A DNA stretch of 36,350 nucleotides from Betaproteobacteria bacterium. GTDB lineage: Bacteria > Pseudomonadota > Gammaproteobacteria > Burkholderiales > Rhodocyclaceae. Of the stretch, positions 1 through 6,981 are shown in pieces. Both the position numbers and the translations under genes were made by a program. Below the pieces are notes generated by a model. The model ran no database searches. It was not told the DNA's origin and saw only the letters and a list, made by a program, of their open reading frames with translations. How positions within the stretch are numbered: position 1 is the stretch's first letter; the number at the start of each line of letters is the position of its first letter. Location of the stretch: contig JAGVUA010000005.1 in assembly GCA_019136545.1 (NCBI GenBank), forward strand, positions 1 through 36,350, in the 5' to 3' direction.

Positions 1-750
1 CCCGGGCGGGGCGTCATGATTTCGCCCAAGCTCGAGGCGGACATGGAGTTCATGCAGGGATGCGAGCAATTGATCCTGCGGGTCGACGCCTCCAGCCTCG
101 AACGATTCGTTGGGCGCCAGTCTTCGCGCACGCCCAACCGGCCGCTCGAATTTGCGCCCAGCGTGGACCTGACGGGCAAGGCGGGACTGCGCGTATTGGC
201 GCTGCTGGAATATCTGGCCACGGTCATTCATGAGCATAACGACGGCGAGTATCCCGAAATCGTCCGTCAGGGCATCTCCTCCCTGGCGCTCGGCACGCTG
301 GTGAGTTCGCTCGATCACAACTACCGGGAAATCCTGCAGAAAGATGTCGAGGCGCAGAAACCGCACCACGTCAAGCGCGCCCTGCGGTTCATGGAAGAAT
401 CGGTGCGTAGCTCGATCACCCCCGAGGATATCGCGCACGCCATCAACGTCAGTCCGCGCACCTTGTTCGGCAGCTTCAAGCAATACCTGAACACCACGCC
501 GATGCGCCACTTGAAGAACCTGCGTCTGGATCGGGCGCGCGAGCATCTGCTCAAGGCCGATCCGCAGGCCGACTCGGTGACGGCGGTGGCGATCGAATAC
601 CGCTTCGAGCATTTCGGTCATTTCTCCGCCGCCTACAAGGAGCGCCATGGCGAACTGCCCAGCGACACGCTAGGCCGGCGTAGCGATCTCGGCCAATCTC
701 ATGGTAAGGTCCATGTCCCCAACTCAACCCAGAAAGGATCCAGACAATGA
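1..750 (+). CDS. AraC-family transcriptional regulator, 5' end cut by window
   Basis: Transcription factor of the AraC/XylS type, acting in the cytoplasm on DNA. The frame is open from base 1; the first ATG is at 16, but full-length AraC proteins are around 300 residues and only about 244 follow that ATG, so the true start probably lies upstream. The C-terminal part, from about residue 120 of the visible protein, has the two helix-turn-helix units: the first around SPRTLFGSFKQY with the partner sequence LRLDRAREHLL, the second around the segment FGHFSAAYKERHGELPS, a typical second recognition helix. The N-terminal part would be the effector-sensing domain; its ligand cannot be told from sequence. 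The stop codon overlaps the next gene's start (ATGA), so the lipoprotein downstream is probably translationally coupled. The last 25 residues beyond the HTH are poorly conserved in type. Confidence 0.85.
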   Translation, partial: PGRGVMISPKLEADMEFMQGCEQLILRVDASSLERFVGRQSSRTPNRPLEFAPSVDLTGKAGLRVLALLEYLATVIHEHNDGEYPEIVRQGISSLALGTLVSSLDHNYREILQKDVEAQKPHHVKRALRFMEESVRSSITPEDIAHAINVSPRTLFGSFKQYLNTTPMRHLKNLRLDRAREHLLKADPQADSVTAVAIEYRFEHFGHFSAAYKERHGELPSDTLGRRSDLGQSHGKVHVPNSTQKGSRQ

Positions 751-1127
751 GTAGCTCTTTGCGCCTCGCCCAACTGTTCGCCGTCGCAGTGATTGTCAGC
801 GCCGCCGCCTGCGCCCCCAAACCCGACCCCGCCGCCGAAGCTGCCGCCAAGGCGAAAGCGGCCATGCAGCAGGCCGGCGAGGCGGCCGTGCAGGCGGCCG
901 AGAAAACGGGCGAGGCAGCCAAGGCCGTCGCCGAAGCCGCCAAGGAAACGGGCAAGGAAGCCTATACCGCTACCAAGGACGCAGCGAAGGAGGTGGGTAG
1001 CGCCACGGTGCAGGCAGCCAAGGAGGTCGGCTCGGCGACCGCCGATGCCGCCAAGGACGTTGCCGGCGTCGCCAAGGAAGCCGCGCAGAATATCGGCGAA
1101 GCCACCAAGGACGCCGTCAAGAAGTAA
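747..1127 (+). CDS. Ala/Lys-rich repeat lipoprotein
   Basis: Small predicted lipoprotein of 126 residues. Residues 1-21 form a signal peptide that ends in SAAAC, so Cys22 is the likely lipidated residue (an atypical lipobox, Ala rather than Leu at -3). The mature part is almost entirely a low-complexity amphipathic repeat built from A, K, E, T, V and G, with recurring units such as AAKEVGSAT and AAKETGKEA, spaced about 11 residues apart. This resembles LEA-like or apolipoprotein-like helices and predicts a long surface helix or coiled coil in the periplasm, tethered to a membrane. No enzymatic domain is visible. It overlaps the AraC gene by 4 bases. The function is unknown; stress protection or envelope spacing is only a guess from composition. 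Confidence 0.8.
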   Translation: MSSSLRLAQLFAVAVIVSAAACAPKPDPAAEAAAKAKAAMQQAGEAAVQAAEKTGEAAKAVAEAAKETGKEAYTATKDAAKEVGSATVQAAKEVGSATADAAKDVAGVAKEAAQNIGEATKDAVKK

Positions 1128-1132
1128 GCTTG

Positions 1133-1156
1133 AAAGTCAGCGGCGGTGGCACGCCG
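1133..1156 (+). repeat. Copy of dispersed AAAGTCAG 24-base motif
   Basis: AAAGTCAG followed by 16 bases that match YCGYGGYGGNACGCCG at 15 of 16 positions. It lies in the convergent gap between the lipoprotein gene and mnmA. Confidence 0.7.
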
Positions 1157-1194
1157 ATCCGGCATGCCGCCCCGCTATTTGTCTTCGCTTGGGC

Positions 1195-2268
1195 TCACTC
1201 GATGATGCCGCCGCCCAGGCAGACCAGCGACTCGTAGACCACCACCGACTGCCCAGGCGTCACCGCCCACTGCGGCGCGGCGAAGGCGATCGCGCAGCGG
1301 TCCGCGTCCACGCTTTCCACCCCGCAAGCGGCATCGGGCTGCCGGTAGCGCGTCTTAGCCGCGTATACCCAGTGCGTATGCGGTTTCTCGCCCGACACCC
1401 ATGACAATTGACCGGCCGTCAGGCGCTCGCGCATCAAGGCCGGATGCGCGTGGCCCTGAACGACGTAGAGCACGTTCTTCGCCATGTCCTTGCCAGCGAC
1501 GAACCACGGTTCCTCCGGCGCGCCCTTGACGCCGCCGATGCCCAAGCCTTCGCGCTGGCCGAGCGTGTAGTACATCAGGCCTTCGTGCCGGCCGACGACG
1601 CGATCCGAGTCGAGCGCGCGGATCTCGCCCGGCTGCTTGGGAATGTAGCGGGCCAGGAACTCGCGGAACGGCCGCTCGCCGATGAAGCAGATGCCGGTCG
1701 AGTCCTTCTTGGCGTGGTTGGGCAGGCCGGCTTCTTCGGCGATCCGGCGCACCTCGCGCTTGTAGAGGTGGCCGACCGGAAACAGCGTCTTCGACAGCTG
1801 CGCCTGGTTCAGGCGGTAGAGGAAATAGCTCTGGTCCTTGGTGCCGTCCTCAGCTTTCATCAACTGGAACTTGCCGAGAAATTCGCGCACTTGTGCATAG
1901 TGGCCGGTGGCGATCCTGTCGGCGCCGAGCGTCAACGCATGGTCGAGAAAAGCCTTGAACTTGATCTCGGAGTTGCACAACACGTCGGGGTTGGGCGTGC
2001 GGCCAGCCTGGTATTCGCGCAGGAAATCGGCGAACACGCGTTCCTTGTACTCGGCGGAGAAGTTCGCGACTTCGAGGTCGATGCCGATCACGTCGGCCGC
2101 CGCCGCCGCGTCGATCAGGTCCTGGCGCGACGAGCAGTATTCCTCCGTGTCGTCGTCTTCCCAGTTCTTCATGAACAGGCCGGTGACCTCGTGGCCGGCG
2201 CGCTTGAGCAGCAAGGCGGCGACGGAGGAATCGACGCCCCCCGACATGCCGACGATAACTTTAGCCAT
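1195..2268 (-). CDS. mnmA: tRNA-specific 2-thiouridylase MnmA
   Basis: Cytoplasmic enzyme that uses ATP and a persulfide relay to make 2-thiouridine at wobble position 34 of tRNA-Lys, -Glu and -Gln. The protein has 357 residues, close to the usual 360-370. The PP-loop SGGVDSS sits at residues 9-15, the first catalytic cysteine is Cys98 in [12 protein letters not shown], and the second is Cys194 in [10 protein letters not shown]. The family-typical KDQSYFL segment lies near residue 145 and [11 protein letters not shown] further on. The start ATG gives [11 protein letters not shown], the normal N-terminus. It overlaps the nudJ stop region by 8 bases, so the two are co-transcribed; the same nudJ-mnmA pairing occurs in Escherichia coli. 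Confidence 0.97.
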   Translation of the reverse strand: MAKVIVGMSGGVDSSVAALLLKRAGHEVTGLFMKNWEDDDTEEYCSSRQDLIDAAAAADVIGIDLEVANFSAEYKERVFADFLREYQAGRTPNPDVLCNSEIKFKAFLDHALTLGADRIATGHYAQVREFLGKFQLMKAEDGTKDQSYFLYRLNQAQLSKTLFPVGHLYKREVRRIAEEAGLPNHAKKDSTGICFIGERPFREFLARYIPKQPGEIRALDSDRVVGRHEGLMYYTLGQREGLGIGGVKGAPEEPWFVAGKDMAKNVLYVVQGHAHPALMRERLTAGQLSWVSGEKPHTHWVYAAKTRYRQPDAACGVESVDADRCAIAFAAPQWAVTPGQSVVVYESLVCLGGGIIE

Positions 2269-2740
2269 AGTGACGAATCAACTCCAAGGGATAGCGCCGG
2301 CCGGCGAGAAAATCCTGCACGCACTGCCAGACCAGCGGGCTGCGATGCCTGACTTTCGACGCCTCGATTTCTGCCGGCGTCATCCAGACGGCGCGCAGGA
2401 TGCCGGCATCGAGCGCGCGGCCGGCAATCTCCTCGCCCAGCTCGCCGGCGAAGGCGAAGCGCAGGTAGGTAATGCCGCCCTCGTCCGTCCCCTCATTTGC
2501 ACTCCTGGGCCGGGGCCATTGATAAACGCCGACCAGCGCCGTCGGCCGGAAACGCCAGGCCGTTTCCTCCAGGGCCTCGCGCGCACAGGCCTCGACGAGC
2601 GATTCGCCGGAATCGAGATGGCCGGCGGGCTGATTGAAGCGTAAACCGCCCTCGGTCTCTTCTTCGATCAGCAGAAAGCATCCCGCCCGCTCGATCACGG
2701 CGGCGACGGTGACGTTGGGCTTCCAGGCTCGATCGTTCAT
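2261..2740 (-). CDS. nudJ: NUDIX phosphatase NudJ (YmfB-like)
   Basis: NUDIX hydrolase of 159 residues, similar from memory to E. coli NudJ, which hydrolyses nucleoside di/triphosphates and the thiamine-pyrimidine pyrophosphate HMP-PP. The NUDIX box runs from GHLDSGE through REALEETA, with the full G-x5-E-x7-REAxEE pattern, around residues 40-62. NQPAGHL before it and RSPLVWQ plus YPLELI near the C-terminus are NudJ-type landmarks. An insert [10 protein letters not shown] is present in the middle, compared with E. coli. It is the first gene of a two-gene unit with mnmA (8-base overlap) and is transcribed away from ilvE. Confidence 0.92.
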   Translation of the reverse strand: MNDRAWKPNVTVAAVIERAGCFLLIEEETEGGLRFNQPAGHLDSGESLVEACAREALEETAWRFRPTALVGVYQWPRPRSANEGTDEGGITYLRFAFAGELGEEIAGRALDAGILRAVWMTPAEIEASKVRHRSPLVWQCVQDFLAGRRYPLELIRHYG

Positions 2741-2760
2741 GGCCCGATTTTACCGGGCCA
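2740..2760. promoter_or_regulatory. Inverted repeat in nudJ-ilvE divergent region
   Basis: Perfect 7-base arms TGGCCCG and CGGGCCA with a 7-base spacer, at the nudJ start codon and in the 70-base divergent gap upstream of ilvE. It may be an operator or an RNA hairpin; no regulator can be named. Confidence 0.35.
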
Positions 2761-2810
2761 ATTCCGATAAAATCTGCATTTTGCGACAGCCCTCCCTGGA
2801 GACTCCGATC

Positions 2811-3731
2811 ATGTCCATGGCCGACCGCGACGGCTTCATCTGGTACGACGGCAAACTCGTGCCCTGGCGCGATGCCACCACCCACGTGCTGACTCACTCC
2901 CTGCACTACGGCCTCGCCGTCTTCGAAGGCGTGCGCGCCTACAAGACCGTCGACGGCACGGCCATCTTCCGGCTCAAGGAACACACCGACCGCCTGTTCA
3001 ATTCCGCGCACATCTACCGCATGCCCATGCCCTGGGACCGCGCCACCTTGATGGAAGCGCAGCGGGAGGTCGTGCGCGCCAACCATCTGGAATCCTGCTA
3101 CCTGCGGCCGATCGCTTTCTACGGCTCGGAAAAGATGGGCGTCTCGCCCCGGGGCGCCAAGACCCACGTCGCCATCGCCGCCTGGCCCTGGGGCGCCTAC
3201 CTCGGCGAGGAAGGCATGACCCTGGGCATCCGCGTCAAGACCTCCAGCTACACGCGCCACCACGTGAACGTCTCGATGTGCCGCGCCAAGTATTCCGGCA
3301 CCTATGCCAACTCGATCCTGGCCAACACGGAAGCCGTCGAGCACGGCTACGACGAGGCGCTGCTGCTCGATGTCGATGGCTTCGTCGCCGAAGGTGCCGG
3401 CGAGAACCTGTTCGTCGTCAAGGACGGCCAGATCTACGAACCCGAAATCGCCTCGGCGCTGATCGGCATTACCCGCGCCTCGGTGCACGCACTGGCCAAG
3501 GATCTCGGCTATACGGTCGTCGCCAAGCGGCTGACGCGCGACGATCTCTACATCGCCGACGAAGCCTTCTTCACCGGCACCGCCGCCGAAGTGACGCCGA
3601 TCCGCGAACTCGACGGCCGCCAGATCGGCGAAGGACGGCGCGGCCCGATCACCACGAAAATCCAGAGCCTCTTTTTCGACGTGGTCAACGGCAAAGTGCC
3701 GGCCCATGCCGACTGGCTCACCAAGGTCTGA
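2811..3731 (+). CDS. ilvE: Branched-chain amino acid aminotransferase IlvE
   Basis: PLP enzyme that performs the last step of leucine, isoleucine and valine synthesis, and the first step of their breakdown, using glutamate/2-oxoglutarate. The protein has 306 residues, the normal proteobacterial length. The PLP lysine is Lys160 in MCRAKYSGTYANS. Further family landmarks are LHYGLAVFEGVRAY near residue 32, EGAGENLF, TGTAAEVTPIREL and GEGRRGP. An upstream in-frame ATG at 2634 would overlap nudJ and add a sequence unlike the family; the chosen ATG has TGGAG about 10 bases before it and yields the usual start MSMADRDGFIWYDGK. It heads the cluster ilvE, zinc-finger protein, waaF. Confidence 0.97.
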   Translation: MSMADRDGFIWYDGKLVPWRDATTHVLTHSLHYGLAVFEGVRAYKTVDGTAIFRLKEHTDRLFNSAHIYRMPMPWDRATLMEAQREVVRANHLESCYLRPIAFYGSEKMGVSPRGAKTHVAIAAWPWGAYLGEEGMTLGIRVKTSSYTRHHVNVSMCRAKYSGTYANSILANTEAVEHGYDEALLLDVDGFVAEGAGENLFVVKDGQIYEPEIASALIGITRASVHALAKDLGYTVVAKRLTRDDLYIADEAFFTGTAAEVTPIRELDGRQIGEGRRGPITTKIQSLFFDVVNGKVPAHADWLTKV

Positions 3732-3741
3732 GGACAGCACG

Positions 3742-3942
3742 ATGGCCGAAATCAACGAAACCGTCCGCGAAGTCGCCGTCACCGCCCACGACCTGCCGCT
3801 GGCCTGCCCGCGGCCCGGCGCACCGCTGTGGGCGCGGCATCCGCGCGTTTTTCTCGACGTATTGAAGAGCGGCGAAGCAGCATGCCCCTATTGCGGCACC
3901 CGGTACCGCTTCACCGGCGAAAAGCCGAAGGGGCATCACTGA
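3742..3942 (+). CDS. zf-CHCC zinc-finger protein
   Basis: Small protein of 66 residues with a CHCC zinc-binding pattern: Cys in LACPRPG, His in WARHPRVF, then CPYCG, followed by the typical TRYRF. The fold is that of the zf-CHCC family, also found in the NDUFS6 subunit of complex I. Bacterial members commonly sit between ilvE and waaF in Betaproteobacteria (from memory); their role is not established. The start lies 10 bases after the ilvE stop, so it is co-transcribed with ilvE. Confidence 0.85.
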   Translation: MAEINETVREVAVTAHDLPLACPRPGAPLWARHPRVFLDVLKSGEAACPYCGTRYRFTGEKPKGHH

Positions 3943-3974
3943 ACATCGGCAAGAAACACCAAGGGCCGCCCCGC

Positions 3975-5021
3975 GTGTTTCCCGGCCCCCCGGAGAAAAA
4001 ACCGAGCGAAGCGCGCTCGTCGGGGGGCATCCTGATCGTCGCACCGTCCTGGATCGGCGATACCCTCATGATGCAGCCGCTGCTGATGCGGCTGAAGGCG
4101 CGCGAACCGGACGCCGCAATCCACGTGCTCGCGCCGGCCTGGAGCGCGCCGCTGCTGGCGCGCATGCCGGAAGTCGCGGCCGTCATCGAAAACCCCTTCG
4201 CGCATGGCCAGTTCGACTGGGCGGGGCGGAAGGCGTTGGGGAAGCGTCTCGCCTCGGCTGACTTTCATCAGGCCTATGTGCTGCCGAACTCGTGGAAGTC
4301 GGCGCTGGTGCCTTTTTTCGCGAAGATCCCTAAGCGCACCGGTTACACCGGCGAAGCGCGCTATCTGCTGCTCAACGATCGCCACCGGCTCGACGAAGCA
4401 GCGCTGCCGCGCCTGGTGGACCGCTACGCGGCGCTGGCGGGGCCACTCGATGGCGCCACGCCGAACCCGCGCCTCACCTCGACGCCCGAACAGCAGCGCG
4501 CCGTCCGCGCTGCGCTCGGCCTGTCGGTCGACGCGGCGCCGATCGTCTTCTGCCCCGGCGCCGAATACGGCCCCGCCAAGCGCTGGCCGGCGCGGCACTT
4601 CGCCGAGCTCGCGCGCAAAGTCAGCCGCCGTGGTACGCCGAGCACGCCGGTCTGGGCCATCGGCTCGGCCAAGGACGCGAACATCGGCGCCGAGATCGAG
4701 CGGCTGTCGGACGGCGCGGCCCAAAATCTCTGTGGCCGCACCGATCTCGAACAAGCCATCGACCTGATCGCCGGCGCGCGCGCCGTGGTCAGCAACGATT
4801 CCGGCCTGATGCACGTCGCCGCCGCGCTGGATCGGCCGCTGGCGGCAATTTACGGCTCTTCCAGTCCCGGCTACACACCGCCGCTGTCGCCGCGTGCGAC
4901 AATAATCTCGCTCGGACTCGCGTGCAGCCCGTGCTTCAAGCGCGAATGCCCGCTGGGGCACCTGAACTGCCTGAACCAACTGCAACCGGAACACGTGCTG
5001 GCCATGTTGGACCATGCCTGA
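3975..5021 (+). CDS. waaF: ADP-heptose:LPS heptosyltransferase II WaaF
   Basis: Peripheral inner-membrane glycosyltransferase (GT9) that adds the second L,D-heptose to the LPS inner core. Recognisable blocks: ILIVAPSWIGDTLMMQPL at the N-terminus, YVLPNSWKSALVPFF, RTGYTGEARYLLLND, FCPGAEYGPAKRWP, GSAKD and NDSGLMHVAAAL. The start is uncertain: no ATG lies close to ILIVAPSW. The GTG at 3975 gives 348 residues, equal to the E. coli enzyme as I recall it, and is my choice; ATGs at 3828 and 3882 lie inside the zinc-finger gene. An RKVSRRGTPSTP segment replaces the usual sequence before GSAKD and is encoded by a dispersed motif (4617-4640). The end overlaps the next gene by 8 bases. Confidence 0.92.
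   Translation: MFPGPPEKKPSEARSSGGILIVAPSWIGDTLMMQPLLMRLKAREPDAAIHVLAPAWSAPLLARMPEVAAVIENPFAHGQFDWAGRKALGKRLASADFHQAYVLPNSWKSALVPFFAKIPKRTGYTGEARYLLLNDRHRLDEAALPRLVDRYAALAGPLDGATPNPRLTSTPEQQRAVRAALGLSVDAAPIVFCPGAEYGPAKRWPARHFAELARKVSRRGTPSTPVWAIGSAKDANIGAEIERLSDGAAQNLCGRTDLEQAIDLIAGARAVVSNDSGLMHVAAALDRPLAAIYGSSSPGYTPPLSPRATIISLGLACSPCFKRECPLGHLNCLNQLQPEHVLAMLDHA
4242..4265 (-). repeat. Degenerate copy of dispersed AAAGTCAG motif
   Basis: Reverse-strand AAAGTCAG at 4258-4265 followed by a 16-base tail with about 11 matches to the consensus. It lies inside waaF. Confidence 0.4.
4617..4640 (+). repeat. Copy of dispersed AAAGTCAG motif inside waaF
   Basis: AAAGTCAG plus a 16-base tail matching 15 of 16 consensus positions. 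It is read in frame as KVSRRGTP within WaaF, in a loop where E. coli WaaF is about three residues shorter. Confidence 0.7.
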
Positions 5022-5439
5022 CAAACCGATATACCCGACTCCGCAGGATGCGGAAGCCGCTTTCTACGATGCCATCGAGCACGGCAACCTCGACCAGTTG
5101 ATGCAGGTCTGGGCCGAGGACGAGGAAATCGTCTGCGTCCACCCCGGCGGCCCGCGCCTGACCGGCTACGCGATGATCCGCGACGTCTGGCAGCGCATTT
5201 TCGAAGGCGGCGTCAAGTTCCGCATCCGGCTGGCGGACGGCACCGCCACGCAAACGCCGTTCAGCGCCGTGCATACCGTCATCGAACACGTCTCGGTGCG
5301 CGACGATGCGTCGCAGCGCGCGCCGGTCGTCGCCACCAACGTCTTCATCCGCGGCGCGCTCGGCTGGCGACTGGTGCTGCATCATGCTTCGCCGGTACCG
5401 CCGGAAACGGTCGCCGAAGCACCCAAGACATTGCATTAG
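5014..5439 (+). CDS. NTF2-like (SnoaL/DUF4440-type) protein
   Basis: Protein of 141 residues with the cone-shaped NTF2-like fold pattern: N-terminal helices (TPQDAEAAFYDAIEHGNLDQL), then WAEDEEIVCVHPGGPRLTGYAMIRDVWQRIF, then beta strands ending in GWRLVLHHASP. This is the SnoaL_3/ketosteroid-isomerase-like layout, in which an acid (E or D) and the VHPGG turn line a pocket. Substrate and reaction are unknown. The ATG overlaps the 3' end of waaF by 8 bases, so it is translationally coupled to an LPS gene, but a role in LPS is not shown. Homologues with this W-x-D-D-E-x-x-C-V-H-P pattern are widespread in Betaproteobacteria (from memory). Confidence 0.8.
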   Translation: MPDKPIYPTPQDAEAAFYDAIEHGNLDQLMQVWAEDEEIVCVHPGGPRLTGYAMIRDVWQRIFEGGVKFRIRLADGTATQTPFSAVHTVIEHVSVRDDASQRAPVVATNVFIRGALGWRLVLHHASPVPPETVAEAPKTLH

Positions 5440-5467
5440 ACGGTCCATTCTTTTTCGGAGTCTCGCC

Positions 5468-6856
5468 ATGCCCCCCATCGCTCCCGAAATCTTCAAGGCT
5501 TACGACATCCGCGGCATCGTCGATCAATCGCTCACCGTCGCCGCGGTGCGCGCCATCGGCCAGGCCATCGGCTCCGAGGCGCGCGACCGCGGCGTCAAGA
5601 CCATTGCCGTCGGTCGCGACGGCCGCCTGTCCGGCCCGGCGCTGGCGGGCGCGCTCGCCGAGGGCATCAACGCCGCCGGCGTCGATGTCGTCGATATCGG
5701 CTGCGTGCCGACGCCGGTCACCTACTTCGCCGCCTTCGAGCTCGGCACCGAGAGCTGCGTTTCCGTCACCGGCAGCCACAACCCGCCCGACTACAACGGC
5801 CTCAAGATGGTGCTCGGCGGCCAGACGCTGTTCGGTCCGCTGATCCAGGACCTGAGAAAACGCATCGACGAGGGCCGCCTGCACACCGGCGCCGGCAAGC
5901 TGCGCCGCGCCGACGTGCGCGCAGCGTACCTGCAGCGCATCGTCGAGGACGTGAAGCTGGCACGGCCGATGAAGATCGTCGTCGATTGCGGCAACGGTGT
6001 CGCCGGCGGCTTCGCGCCCGAGCTGTTCCGGCGCATGGGCTGCGAGGTGATTGAACTCTTTTGCGAGGTCGACGGCAACTTTCCGAATCACCATCCCGAT
6101 CCCTCCAAGCCCGAGAATCTCCGGGACCTCATCCGCGCGCTCAAGGAAACCGACGCCGAACTGGGCCTGGCCTTCGACGGCGACGGCGACCGCCTCGGCG
6201 TCGTCACCAAGGACGGCGAGATCATCTATCCCGACCGTCAGCTGATGCTGTTCGCCGCCGACGTGCTGACGCGCAATCCCGGCGCGCAGATCATCTTCGA
6301 CGTCAAGTGCTCGCGCTGGGTGGCCGAATCGGTGCGCCACCAGGGCGGCAAGCCGCTGATGTGGAACACCGGCCACGCCTTCATCAAGGCCAAGCTCAAG
6401 GAAACCGGCGCGCCGCTGGCCGGCGAGATGAGCGGTCACGTCTTCTTCAAGGAGCGCTGGTACGGCTTCGACGACGGCATGTATGCCGGCGCCCGCCTGC
6501 TGGAAATCATCTCGCGCTGGCCGGATGCCAACTGGCCGCTCAAGCACCTGCCCAACGCCATCTCGACGCCCGAGCTCAACATCAAGATGCGGGAAGGCGA
6601 GCCGCACGCCCTGATCGCCAAACTGCAGAAGGAAGGCCAGTTTCCCGGCGCCCGCGAACTGATCACCATCGACGGTGTGCGCGCCGAGTACGCCGACGGC
6701 TTCGGCCTGGCGCGCGCGTCCAACACCACGCCCGTCGTCGTGCTGCGTTTCGAGGCCGACAGCCAGGCGGCGCTGGAACGCATCCAGGAAGCTTTCAAGA
6801 CGGCCTTGCTCGGCGTCTGGCCGGGACTGACTTTCAGCTTCGACGCCGGTCATTGA
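5468..6856 (+). CDS. algC: Phosphomannomutase/phosphoglucomutase (AlgC/ManB-type)
   Basis: Cytoplasmic alpha-D-phosphohexomutase that interconverts the 6- and 1-phosphates of mannose or glucose, feeding LPS, exopolysaccharide and nucleotide-sugar synthesis. The 462 residues match the length of Pseudomonas AlgC. The four family sites are present: the phosphoserine loop TGSHNP with Ser103, the metal loop DGDGDR at 237-242, the sugar-specificity loop GEMSGH at 319-324 and a C-terminal phosphate-binding region around GVRAEYADGFGLARASNTTP. The chosen ATG gives MPPIAPEIFKAYDIRG, with CGGAG about 8 bases upstream; an earlier in-frame ATG would run into the NTF2-like gene. The last residues, LLGVWPGLTFSFDAGH, coincide with a degenerate dispersed motif. 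It follows waaF and so fits a surface-sugar cluster. Confidence 0.93.
   Translation: MPPIAPEIFKAYDIRGIVDQSLTVAAVRAIGQAIGSEARDRGVKTIAVGRDGRLSGPALAGALAEGINAAGVDVVDIGCVPTPVTYFAAFELGTESCVSVTGSHNPPDYNGLKMVLGGQTLFGPLIQDLRKRIDEGRLHTGAGKLRRADVRAAYLQRIVEDVKLARPMKIVVDCGNGVAGGFAPELFRRMGCEVIELFCEVDGNFPNHHPDPSKPENLRDLIRALKETDAELGLAFDGDGDRLGVVTKDGEIIYPDRQLMLFAADVLTRNPGAQIIFDVKCSRWVAESVRHQGGKPLMWNTGHAFIKAKLKETGAPLAGEMSGHVFFKERWYGFDDGMYAGARLLEIISRWPDANWPLKHLPNAISTPELNIKMREGEPHALIAKLQKEGQFPGARELITIDGVRAEYADGFGLARASNTTPVVVLRFEADSQAALERIQEAFKTALLGVWPGLTFSFDAGH
6811..6834 (-). repeat. Degenerate copy of dispersed AAAGTCAG motif
   Basis: Reverse-strand AAAGTCAG at 6827-6834. The distal GACGCCG part of the tail is fully conserved and the middle is degenerate. 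It lies in the 3' end of algC. Confidence 0.4.
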
Positions 6857-6934
6857 AGCGCGGCCATTGAAGCACGATCCGCCGTCAGCACGCCCATGAG
6901 GCGGCGGGCAGCGGATCCAGCCGCTTGTCGCTAA

Positions 6935-6961
6935 GGCGGCCCGGCCGCGATCACGGCCGCC
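6935..6961. terminator. GC-rich inverted repeat between convergent genes
   Basis: Arms GGCGGCC and GGCCGCC flank a 13-base spacer in the 125-base gap between algC and alaS. There is no T-run, so it is at best a weak or Rho-assisted stop for either strand. Confidence 0.3.
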
Positions 6962-6981
6962 GCCGAGGTTCAGCAAACCCC

